Source: Coffea arabica
Taxonomy: Eukaryota; Streptophyta; Magnoliopsida; Gentianales; Rubiaceae
Assembly (NCBI RefSeq): GCF_036785885.1
Contig: NC_092316.1
Coordinates: forward strand, 15,803,001-15,867,000
DNA: 64,000 nucleotides
Direction of reading: 5' to 3'
Positions 24,561 to 35,000 of this stretch are shown piece by piece. The notes beneath the pieces are model-generated. The model searched no databases, was not told where the DNA came from, and saw only the letters and a list, made by a program, of their open reading frames with translations. Made by a program: the position numbers and the translations under genes. The first letter of the stretch is position 1, and every line of letters begins with the position of its first letter.

Positions 24561-24842
24561 AATACAGTGATCTGAAAATTATGAATAAATATGAAGAGTA
24601 CAAGAAATTTCAAAAAGTCTTCTAATAAAATTTAATCGCTGCAGCTGCTTTCTTGTGCTAGAATTATTCTAATGTGCTTATTGATATGGTAATCAGAAAC
24701 ACCCTTTTTAGGCTGCTAAAAGTATTGCGCTGTGCTGATGAATTTGACACCGCCGAAAGGGAGTGCTGATCCCTTTCATCTTTTTGTGAGATGATTGTTC
24801 AACGAATTAAGTTCACTCCCAAGTTTTTTGCATTGCCATAAT

Positions 24843-25760
24843 AGGGTTGTTCACATCTGCGAACTTTTTTCCTCATCCGAATTGCATAAATTTGATGAGC
24901 CAATTTGTTGATCCGTATTCGAATTCGCTCAAGCGGATATCACGGAATATCCACTTTTAGCGGATTGAATCAATTGAATATCCAAATTGCTATGATCTTT
25001 TATTGTTTCGCATTTCTTTGGTCAAAAGTCTATAAAGTGTAATAAATAAAGATGTTATTATAATAGAATTAATCTTTCTTACACTGATACAAATCCAATT
25101 TTTACGCTTGTATCATGAATCTAATAGTGAATCTTATATACACTGTCAGTGTTTGATGCATGATACATATGCAAAATTTGAATTTTAAATTCAAATTAGT
25201 AATATGATCGGTGCATGTACGATTTGCTCGTTATAAAAGCGTTAGATCATCTTACGACCTCTACTTATGTGTTATATTTAAGGCGTAAAGATGGCAAGAA
25301 CTTATTTTTTAAAGGAGCATGTAACGCTTATAATGGTATCACAAAGGGCAGGTGCCCAGCAATTCAGTCCTACAATATAATATGTGATTGATTTATTGTG
25401 TATTTGTACTGATATAGGAATTGTTAGTCTAAATCAATTAACATTTGCATTTTTAATGAATATGTTTAAAAACTTAACACCATTTTTTAAAAAAATGAAA
25501 GCTATAATTCTAAGAGAATATAAACATAATACATGATGAATAAGAGATAAAAAAAAAGTTAAATTTCAAAATTTGTTCAAGAAATTACAAAATTAACAAA
25601 AAAAAAATTACTATGTAGATCGGATTGTTGTGATTCGTATGCAATCTACATAACCTTTTGATCTGCGCATTATCCGATAAATCGAATACTCGCTAAAATA
25701 GATCGAACATAAATTGGATCGACGAAATGAAAGACAGGGTAGAAAAAATATAATGATGTC
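24843..25760. mobile_element. possible hAT-like non-autonomous element
   Basis: The left end GGGTTGTTCACATCTGCGAA is followed by words such as GCGGATATC and CGGAATATCC. The right part (25615-25735) has related words in reverse (ATTATCCGATAAATCGAATACTCGC). This resembles GGGTTGT-ended hAT miniature elements. A Tourist fragment lies inside near 25070-25160. Ends and target duplication are not certain. Confidence 0.35.
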
Positions 25761-26368
25761 TAGTAAAGGGCTTTTTTGCCATTTTCAAAGCCGCTAATAA
25801 ATTGTGGTTTCATTGAAAGATTATTTTAACTTCTAAGAGCAATGCACTTTTGGCTAAAATCGTCCAAATAAATCTTTATATTAATGGTGCAGAAAAGATT
25901 AATTCGAACATATTTTTAGCTTCGCATTAAATTACCAAGAGCCCGTTACAGTTTTCGCAGGTTATGCAATTATATTTGTAGTGCAAAAGCATATCAATAT
26001 CAATTATCATATATTGCATATTAATCCATTAGTAATTACATATCAATATTAATCATCATAGATTACAAATTAATGCATTAGTAATAATTAGTCAGCTACA
26101 GTCCAGTCCCAGTTACGTGGCTAGTGAGACCAAAGTCCAGCTAATTCTCAATTATATATGAGTCACATCCAAGACTATAAAAAAAAGTTAATTGTCGCAT
26201 GCTGAACGGATTGACGCAAATGCATAATCTTCGGCTCTTCACCGACCAACATGCATTTGTCATTGGGCAGCTGTCAAGCAGCCGATGCTGCTCACCAAAA
26301 TGACAAGACACAAGCAACCAGAGTTACCAAACAAGAGCGGAGAAATGAGCATTGGGGGTCAGCTCAGG

Positions 26369-26540
26369 GGCTTGGGGGTCTTAACTTTCTAGCAGCAGGA
26401 CACTCTATGGGGTTTTTCATCTCACATCGGTATTGAGGGGGTTGGGTGTTTGGATAGATAAGTCCCTCGCAGGATTTTAAAAGTTGCCGGCTTTTGAAGT
26501 TACTGTGGGGATTAGGTTTATTTGCTTTAAACTTCTTACT
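26369..26540 (+). repeat. GC-rich structured repeat, diverged copy
   Basis: Homologous, in the opposite orientation, to the copies at 28307-28668. Shared blocks in order are GGGGTCTTAAC, TAGCAGCAGGACACTCTATGG, a TCTCACATCGG-like motif (26419-26429), GAGGGGGTTGG, and AAAAGTTGCCGGCTTTTGAAG (26480-26499). The last is a perfect short hairpin. No frame is conserved between copies, so it looks like a non-coding or mobile repeat. Confidence 0.6.
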
Positions 26541-26699
26541 TTCGTAAGAAAATTTGGGAGAAATGAAACTGTGACTAAATCAGGCCGCACAAAAGGATAA
26601 GAAAAGATTAAATTATACCTTGATTTTTTTTCAACAATAGTTTCAGCTTGAGAAGGTGGAATTTAAGAAATAGGGACCAAAAAGAGGGATTTGAATAAA

Positions 26700-27115
26700 A
26701 AAAGATCCCCTAGTTTTTCAAAAAATTATAAAAAATTTTAAAAGTACTTTAAAAGATGCTCTAAAAAGTAGTCTAATTTTTTTTAATATTAAAAAAAATC
26801 CCAAAATATACTCTAAAAATTCTGTTATAGTAAAATTTTTCAAAAACACCCCAAAAAACAGCTAATCCAAACGGAGCCTCTATCTCTTGAAACTTCAACC
26901 TTAGGCCTTGTTTTTTTATCAAGTTTGTCTGCTACAAGTTTTTTAAAAACTTTACCTACAGTAATCTCAAAAAACTTTTCAAAATGTTTAAACTGTACAC
27001 TTCAAAATATTTTTAAAAAAAGCACACTTCAAAAATTTTTTAAAAAACTTCTACAATAAGTTACAGTAAAATTTTAGATAAATATCTAAAAAACTCATTT
27101 GCCAAACGGGACTTT
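26700..27115. repeat. AATCCAAACGGAGCC-type dispersed repeat
   Basis: Runs of (T)AAAATTTTTCAAAAACACCCC followed by AATCCAAACGGAGCC at about 26867-26881, and a second related run ending CCAAACGGGAC. The same phrase ends blocks at 3945-3966 and 4031-4049. A dispersed family of unknown class; boundaries are uncertain. Confidence 0.4.
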
Positions 27116-27360
27116 AATATTTCTTTTAACCGCTCTTTCAATTTTTAGAAGTTGCAGTAACGTCTAATTGCTATTTGAATTTTAGAAATGCCCTTGTTCC
27201 ATAGATGGAGTCCTCATTTCTACCGGAGAAATTAGAAGACTTGAATTTAGCATAATTTCCACGGGCCAAGAGCCCATCTGAATTACGCGTTTGGGGAATT
27301 TTTTGAACTTGTAAACATAACATTTTAAATTTGAAAAAAGATTATCATGTACCATACATT

Positions 27361-27762
27361 TATGGGTGGAGCTGATTCAAGCTACTCGACTCGACCTCGA
27401 TATGTACTCGATCAGAAGCTCGAGCTCGAACTCGCTTCATCGAGCTCGAGCTGCTCGTTAGAGCTATCGAGTCGAGCTCGAGCTCAGAAATTTGATACTC
27501 GACGAGCTCTATCGAGTATCACATAAAAATTTAAAATATATATATATATAAAATTACTAATATAGGTAAATAAATTCTGAGAAATTACCGGTGAGTACCC
27601 TTATCGAGTCGAGCTCGAACTTTTTAAGGACTCGATCGAGCTCGAGCTCGAGCTGTGATTCTCCGACTTGATCGAGCTCGAGTTCAAGTATAATTATATT
27701 ATAGCCGAGTCGAGCTCGAGTATAGCGGTACTCGAGCTTGACTCGGCTCGAATACACCCCTA
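27361..27762. mobile_element. hAT-like MITE, 402 bp, TCGAGC-rich
   Basis: Dense GAGCTCGAGCTCGA repeats of both orientations. Ends are TATGGGTGGAGCTGATTCAA and, from the other strand, TAGGGGTGTATTCGAGCCGA. The flanks CATACATT (27353-27360) and CATACATA (27763-27770) match at 7 of 8 bases, fitting an aged 8-bp hAT duplication. An (AT)n run at 27536-27551 lies inside. Open frames here are composition artefacts. Confidence 0.72.
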
Positions 27763-27942
27763 CATACATATAGTCTTCTAAGTGCGAAAAAGGTCTTTTT
27801 CACTAATGATATAAGACAAATTGATCCAATTTTAAAACACGTTAGTGAAAGCTAGTGTAGCTATGCACCAAGAGAAACAAGAATAAAAACTTCGAAGAAC
27901 CTTCCATGAAGTTTACACGTAAACGAGAAATAAAAATAATTA

Positions 27943-28070
27943 ATTTTCTATACATTGATAGTATATACACTTTCATTATTAGATACATGATATATAATCT
28001 AAATTTTACATACATGTCATGTCATGTATTTAATCGTAATAATATATATACTATTAATATATATAAGGCT
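27943..28070. mobile_element. Tourist-like MITE, decayed copy
   Basis: The left end TTA-ATTTTCTATACATTGATA and TATACACTTTCATTATTAGA align with the copy at 42125. The right arm (ATATATATACTATTAATATATATAAG) is degenerate, so only the left target TTA (27940-27942) is clear. Confidence 0.55.
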
Positions 28071-28119
28071 AATTGAAATAAAAATACTAACAAAAAAATG
28101 TTAAAAAAGAAACGCACAA

Positions 28120-28668
28120 AGCACAACAACTCCGGTGTTGTACAAGAGAATGCCTAAGATAAGAGAATTGCGGTGCGGTGGGAAAGCTTCTGCGGTGCAA
28201 GGCTGCATCTTAAAAAGTATGAGGGGATAAGTGACTGGCGTGTCGGTGTCCTTTGTTTGCGTTCCAAAATAGTCCACTCTTTTGGACATCCCGAGATTCT
28301 GTTTTGCCCTTTCATAACTCACAGTTTTTTGTATGAGTGTTTCGATAAATGGACTCTGCGAAGACACTTCAAAAGCCGGCAACTTTTGAAGTGCTCCGCA
28401 GCACTTAACTACTAAACCCCCCAAACCCCCCCAAGCGATGTGGGAACTTAACCCCACAGGGTGCCCCGCTGCTAAGAGATAAAGACCCCCCAGACTCCCC
28501 GAGACAGGTTTTTCCCTTTCATAACTCACAGTTTTTTGTATGAGTGTTTCGATAAATGGACTCTGCGAAGACACTTCAAAAGCCGGCAACTTTTGAAGTG
28601 CTCCGCAGCACTTAACTACTAAACCCCCCAAACCCCCCCAAGCGATGTGGGAACTTAACCCCACAGGG
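28120..28668 (-). repeat. GC-rich structured repeat with a 207-bp tandem duplication
   Basis: CCCTTTCATAACTCAC begins at 28307 and again at 28514; the second copy matches the first through CCCCACAGGG (28668). In minus-strand sense each copy carries TTCCCACATCG (28446-28436, 28653-28643), two G-rich runs, a perfect hairpin AAGTGCT-GCGG-AGCACTT, and a second hairpin CTTCAAAAG-TTGCCGG-CTTTTGAAG (at 28391-28367 and 28598-28574). CCGAGATTCTGTTTTG flanks the block at 28291-28306 and 28669-28684. An open frame of 187 codons crosses the block but exists only because the unit is duplicated in phase. Sequence below 28290 may or may not belong to the repeat. Confidence 0.7.
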
Positions 28669-28912
28669 CCGAGATTCTGTTTTGAAGAGGGGGAATTAAT
28701 GATAGAATCAAAGGGTCAACAGCACCTATTTCTTTTATAATTCATTTGGCTGAATTTAGCCTCACACCTTTTATTGGATGTAGCAATTAACAACCCTTTT
28801 CCTGTCAGCTATAATTATTGCATCAACAACCCCATCTTCCGTCTTTCATCAAAAAAAAAAAAAACAAAAAAAACAACCACATCTTCCGATGATAACACGG
28901 TACTCCCTCCGT

Positions 28913-29243
28913 CCCACTTTGATCCCACTTTGATAATCCTGTATTCCTTTTTTATCAGTCTCAAATTATAGTCAACTTTTCAATTGAAAAATGTAGTTGT
29001 ATTTTAATTTTTTTAAAATATCCTTATTCAATGTAAGTAGTTATTACTATAAACCTACCCTATTTAATGAGAGTTGATTCTTTTTTTACCATCATTTCAA
29101 GTTCCCATAAAGTTGTATCATATTTAATGTGAGGGTATTTTAGAAAAATAGCAATTTAAATTTATTTTTCCAACAAAGTTAGCTACTTTTTGCTTAAATT
29201 GTGTGAAAAAAGAAACAGGATTATCAAAGTGGGACGGAGGGAG
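28913..29243. mobile_element. Stowaway-type MITE, 331 bp
   Basis: Ends CTCCCTCCGTCCCACTTTGA and its reverse complement, flanked by TA on both sides (28911-28912, 29244-29245), as for Tc1/mariner-derived Stowaway elements. The left TIR carries an extra 10 bases because the word CCCACTTTGA is doubled. Both ends then continue as TAATCCTGT/ACAGGATTA. No coding potential. Confidence 0.9.
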
Positions 29244-29244
29244 T

Positions 29245-30178
29245 AGAATTTTGTTTACGATAATATGATAGGATTTGTAACAATAAGAGTAGCAGTAGTA
29301 AGGCTTGTGATAATATCTTAGCACTTTTTAGTGATCATTGTTTAGAAAGCTATTTTTTCCAAAAAAAAAAAAAAATTACGTTTTTCATGAACATATTTTT
29401 CAATTATTTTTTTTATCTTACATATGTCAAATTTTTATATTATTTTTAAAAATTTTAGAAAATAACAACCCATACGAGGCTTTTATACTTAAGTCATGTA
29501 TCCTTTTTATTAAAAAAAAGGGTTATAGATTGGTGCCTTTTTAAAAAAAATCAAATCAGGTAAAGCTAGGCTTAGTTGACAAAGTTCATATGAAATTGAG
29601 CTTACTTGGCTCCTTTGGAGTAATACTTTTGAAAATTATTTCTAACAAAGTACATATTTGAGAAGATGATTGGGAATATAAAAAGAGTGATTAAAAATAT
29701 AAAAAAAAGTGATTGAAAAATATGCTTGTGATATAAGGAAAAAATATTTCAAATAATTCCAGTATGTAGGATGAAAAGACGATTAGAAAATGAATTTTTA
29801 AGTTTCATAAGCATATTTCAAACCAAACAGAGTGTGAAGTACAAAATTTGAAAATTTTGACATCCTTGGATAACATATTATTAGACATTAATGATATGAT
29901 ATGAATAATTAATTTGGTAATAGTATCAACTTTGCTATCATGCAAGAGTAGTGATTGAATTCTTACGAGACAAAAGCATATGCTAAACTTTTATACCATT
30001 CTATAATCTTTACCACCAAATATATCAAAAAAGAAATGAAATTATTACTATCATATATCCAAAACACTCAACACTTCAATAGAAACTAAAATAAATGTTG
30101 TGTCTTCATTAAAAAAAAAAAATACTTTTTTTAATGAAATCTAGGTGCATCGCACTAATCCCTATTCAAGGGAGCCTT
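29245..30178. other. intergenic, no gene seen
   Basis: AT-rich sequence. 29630-29760 and 30510-30640 share a phrase of the type GTGATTGAGAGAATAAAAA / ATTGAAAATTGTG with 50.1 kb, a dispersed AT-rich repeat. No gene. Confidence 0.45.
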
Positions 30179-30298
30179 TCAGGCTTCAGCAGTGAAGTCT
30201 ACATCCAGGAACTGTCGTTTCGGTGCCCAATTCCAACTTTTATGACCGCTACGGCGTCGTATATCTCGTACCAGCTCCGCAAGTAAAATAGAGTACAT
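30179..30298 (-). CDS. 39-codon open frame in a GC-rich island, unknown
   Basis: Minus-strand ATG at 30298-30296 to TGA 30181-30179. The text reads LAELVRDIRRRSGHKSWNWA followed by PKRQFLDVDFTAEA. The run of charged and aromatic residues and a base composition much richer in GC than the AT-rich flanks give it a coding look. It may be the last exon of a gene, a fragment carried by a transposon, or a small protein gene. No family recognised and no splice partner found. Confidence 0.25.
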   Translation of the reverse strand: MYSILLAELVRDIRRRSGHKSWNWAPKRQFLDVDFTAEA

Positions 30299-31310
30299 AA
30301 AATATGCCGCTGTAGCAGTTAATCTGTTCTAATCAATTAGCACATATATGTGTCAGAAGCTGCATATTGGTTGGATAGTGATTGCAGATGGGGAAACAAA
30401 CAAATATTCTTAACATCAAATAAGACATTGAAAAATGTCGATTAAAGAGCTGAGGAGATTCCTCAAGTAATTTTGTTTCAAAAATTTTGCCTATACCAGA
30501 CCAGATTGCACAGGTGATTATTTGAAATAATTACTGAAATACTTTTTGTGATATGATATATGTAAAAAAAAAAAGTGATTGAGAGAATAAAAAAATGTAT
30601 TGAAAATTGTGTTTCTGATACAAATAAATAATTTTTAACCAAATACACTCGATAGTGCCACGTATGCATTAGCTAAGAAGTGATGACTCTTTTAAAAGAT
30701 TCGTTGAGAGGTAAAATTTCCGTGCTTTGTTTGGACTGCATTTCTAATGAATGTTATCAGAAAAATAAAGCTATAAACACATTTCAAAAGAGCAAAATTG
30801 AAATAAAGACGTAACAGAAAATGTGTTCATAAAATCCTATTTTAAAAGAACTTTTTTGGGAAAAAAAGTAGGTTAAGAGTATATAATTTTTTTCTATTTT
30901 GTGCCCTGCATAATAAATATGAAAATAGAGAGGTGGCTCACTACAAATTCTTTTACCTATATTTATATAAAATTTGAAGATAAAATAACGCTTGCTTACA
31001 TACTTATTATGTGCATAACCAATTTTTTTATTTTTTTTTTTGAAAAATTGCTTTTCAAATCAAAATGGAGCCATAGATTATTATTTTCTTTGGGCAGGAG
31101 GTGTGGGGCAGAGCTAAAGAGGGAGGACAAAACAAAACTGGTCCCAAATTCCTATCTTTTATGATTTTTTAATCTTTTATGACACATCTCAATACTCTTC
31201 TTTCTCTCGACTCCTTTTTCTTGCCTTTTGCAAAGCAAGGCAGATCCATTTTCTATACGCTGTACAAAGTAGCGGCATAAAGTTTTTTCTTTCTCATCCG
31301 CTTTTTCTCC

Positions 31311-31371
31311 TGCTCTCTCTCTCTCTTACCCTTTTGCTCTGACGAGCTTCTCTCTCTCTCTCTCTCTCTTC
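31311..31371 (+). promoter_or_regulatory. CT-rich leader microsatellite of the transporter gene
   Basis: Two (CT)n blocks, at about 31312-31327 and 31350-31370, about 640-700 bases before the start codon. Such pyrimidine tracts often mark transcription starts and 5' leaders of plant housekeeping genes. No TATA box was assigned. Confidence 0.4.
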
Positions 31372-31482
31372 TTCCTGTGGGGTCTGTCATTGTTATATTG
31401 ACTTTAAAGCACCTCCTCCTTTGATTAAGCTTGCTGCTTAGCCTACTACTGTTACCACTACTGAAACCAGCCTCAGGGACAG

Positions 31483-31970
31483 GTAGTTTCTGGGCTTTTA
31501 TCCATTTTCTTGAATTAATTGTTTTGGGGTAGTAGAGTAGAGTATTTCTTTTCTTGCAATTATTGCTATAGTTTGTTAGTCTTTCTCTCTGCTTCACACA
31601 CTCATTTCTCGCTCTGTCCTGCTGTTACCATTTCATTTTCTTGGCCGTCTTTTTGGGGGTTTTGCCTTTGCTCTTTTTCCCCATTTTTATTTTTCTTTTA
31701 CAGTTTGGTATTAAAGTAAGGGGTGGAGTGGGGTGGTACCACATGTGAGTTGTTGCTTTTTGTACCAATCTTGTCACTTGTCTCAGTTATTGAGCTTTTT
31801 TAGGGTACTGTCCGAAATCTTCAGTCTCTTCTCTTCTTCATCAATCTTCAAGCTTTCTTCAGTCTTTTTGCCTTTCTGGGTACTCTCAAAATTTGAGTCT
31901 TTCTTCCTTCTTTTTTCTTCATCTTTTCATGGTTTTTTTTAACTGATTTCTGATCTGGGATTTTTTGCAG
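31483..31970 (+). other. probable 5' UTR intron of the transporter gene
   Basis: A donor AG|GTAGTTTC at 31483 follows CT-rich leader sequence. An acceptor TTTTTTGCAG ends at 31970, 35 bases before the ATG. The interval is T-rich, as plant introns are. Spliced cDNA would decide it. Confidence 0.4.
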
Positions 31971-32005
31971 ATTTGGAGTTTTTTCAGTACTGAAGTGAGA
32001 AAGTA

Positions 32006-35000
32006 ATGGCAGGAGCTCCAGCTGCAGCACCGAAGGCAGATGTGCCACCACCACATCCACCCAAGGAGCAGCTTCCCGGTGTTTATTTCTGCATTACCAG
32101 TCCTCCTCCTTGGCGTGAGTGTTTAGTCTAATATCAAACAGCTTTTTCTTGCAATCTGCTGCTGGTATATTCTCTCTAGTTTTGATCGTAGACTTTGTTG
32201 ATTGGGTTAGGTAGAAAAATTTGGTAGATTCTTTAAGCCTATTTGTAATATTCTTGTTGCGATATTACTGTTGTACTTTGGGTGCGCACTGGTACCTGTT
32301 TATTCAAGGTAGATATGCTTGCCGATTCTTCTGAACCCACCCACTTTCTTTTATTCTCTTAACTCAAGTTGTACTGTTCTGTATTTTTCTGACTTATTTT
32401 TTTGAAAGTCAGTTCTTTTATGAAGTAAAAATTGTAATTGAAACTTGAAAGACACTATATTCATGGGCACTTAACGATGGTGATAATTGCAAATTATCTG
32501 GGTCGTTTTTATGTTTGAAATTACTTCTTCTTGTTCATCTTCCTTTTTTTTTTGGTTTTTCCTTTTTTTTTTAAAAGACCATTTATAAGTTAGAATCTGC
32601 ATAGACCATTTAACGAGTCACTGTTGTAGTTTCCAAATATTGGCTTCGGAGTGCCCTCTATTGGCTTCTTATGTTTGTGGCTAGTAATGAATATTTCACA
32701 AATTCAGCAATCATGCATGTGTTTGTTTGTTTTTGGATGGAGAATTTCCTTTGACATTTGATATATTGTGGTGCAGCTGAAGCTATACTTCTTGGGTTTC
32801 AACATTATTTAGTGATGCTTGGAACAACAGTTATTATTCCCACTGCTCTGGTTCCGCAAATGGGAGGAGGAAACGTGAGACTTCAGTGTGAAGAATTTAT
32901 ATTTTTCCCTACAGTTTGTGTAATCCAAAGGTGCGCTCTAGGTTTGAATGATATAATTGTCTTGCCTCAGGAGGAGAAAGCAAAGGTTATTCAGACTGTA
33001 CTCTTTGTTGCTGGCTGGAACACACTATTGCAAACTACATTTGGTACAAGATTACCTGCTGTCATTGGAGGATCATATACTTTTGTTGCACCAACAATTT
33101 CCATTATCCTTTCTGGTCGATGGAGTGATCCAGATCCTGTATCGGTTGGTGATTTAATGCTCATCATATTGCACTTTTGTCTTTTCCGGTGGCATAGTAG
33201 GATTTTGTGGTCTAGTGAAAGCACAAATATGGTCCAATCAAATCTAGCGAGTTTTGCACGTCTACATTTTCCTTTTTCTTTTTTTTCTTTCTTTTTAAAA
33301 ATCCTAAATTTGATTCACTGGGGCAAATAATTAATAACAAAATTTTTTTTTTAAAAGGAGAGTAGATCAAAACAAAGACCTGTGCTACCATGATTCCTCT
33401 GTTGACATAATTCGCATTGCAAGTGATGATCAATCACATAACCTTGTTCTTATGTATCATGTTTCCATACCAATTCAGTAATTTATTTGCATGTATATGT
33501 CATAATCAATTTCCTTTCACCTTATAAAAGATTTGGATGCTGCAATGATCTCCTTTGATATCTTATCTAATGCTTGTTTTGATTGCCCACATCCAGAGAT
33601 TCAAAAAGGTAATGCGGGCCACTCAGGGTGCACTTATTGTAGCTTCAACACTTCAGATAGTTTTAGGCTTCAGTGGTCTCTGGCGCAATGTTGTTAGGTT
33701 GGTAATACATATCCTATATTGTGCATCTTATGTTTGCAATGCTGAGTTGGACTGAATACTTATTTCATTACTGGCTTGAAAAGATAGTATTTATTTGCAG
33801 AAGACCTCATGGGCTTGTAAATCTAATGTTTGACTTCTCCATTTGTTTTAAAACCAACCTGGTTTATATGCTCGATGCTCATTGGTATGATTAACAGCCG
33901 AGTTTCTGACTTCCTGACTAAGTTATTGCTTTCAGCTGTTTTATGCCAAGTCATGGAATTGTAGTTAGTGATACATTAATATGTCTGGTATAGGATGTTT
34001 TGATGAATCCTGTATGTATTTGGGTGTTAGGGTTGTTGTTTAACACTTCTGTTTTCTCTGTGTTTCATCAGGTTTCTGAGTCCACTTTCAGTTGTTCCTT
34101 TGGTCTCTCTTGTTGGTTTTGGGTTGTATGAGTTTGGCTTCCCTGGGGTATGTGAAAATCTGTACTGCCATAAAGATGGGCGGATTCCTTTTTCTTGTAC
34201 TTCATAAGTATACGACTAAATCAGTCTGTAAATCTATCATTCTGAATATGTTTCCATGTGGTTTCTTGTATCCATTTCCATTCTTCGTTTCTACTGGATC
34301 TAAGTCCGTGCCTTGCTTTCAGGTCGCTAAATGTGTTGAAATTGGGCTGCCAATGCTGATCCTTTTAGTTCTCTTCTCCCAGGTAATAGATACTGATTGT
34401 TGCACATTGTTGCATCTATTCTATAGCTATACCTATCTAATTTGTGATTGCCTTTGCTGGTTATTGTAGTATTTGGGCGATCTGATTAAACCAGGGAAGA
34501 AAATATTTGATCGCTTTACTGTTGTATTCACGGTGGCAATTGTATGGATATATGCTCACCTACTAACAGTGGGTGGGGCCTACAATGGTAAGGCACCAAA
34601 AACCCAGACAAGCTGCCGGACTGATCGTGCTGGACTCATTGATGCTGCTCCATGGTAAGTTTAATAGTGCTGAAGAAGTCTGTCCTATCTGACTTGGAAG
34701 TTTTATTAGATGACTACAAGCATTACAAGTCTCTAGTTAGGATTAGTGATATTGTTTGGGTTAGGAAACCTGCTAATAGAGTAGCTCATACTTTGGCCCA
34801 GCAAGCCAGGTCCTCTGATACCCCAAAGCTTTGGTCAGCTATGCCTGATTGTATATCAGCACTTCTGTTGGATGAGTTCAATCATGAATGAAAGTATTTG
34901 ATCGTTCTATCGAAAAAAGTGGTTAACTGTTCTACTGACTTATGAATTGGAGGTGCTTACATATAAACATGATCGAAGTGCTGATGATTTGCTTTTGGGA

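Noticed and set aside
26419..26429. A functional snRNA gene
   Set aside because: The upstream-element-like motif is present, but the downstream sequence matches no U1-U6, U3 or 7SL RNA known to me and no canonical TATA lies at the right spacing. It is kept only as a finding on a repeat.
27557..27769. 70-codon minus-strand frame rich in Glu/Leu
   Set aside because: It arises from GAGCTCGAG repeats in the hAT-like element.
28101..28664. 187-codon minus-strand frame with an internal repeat
   Set aside because: 207 is divisible by three, so the duplication keeps phase. The diverged copy at 26.4 kb does not conserve the frame.
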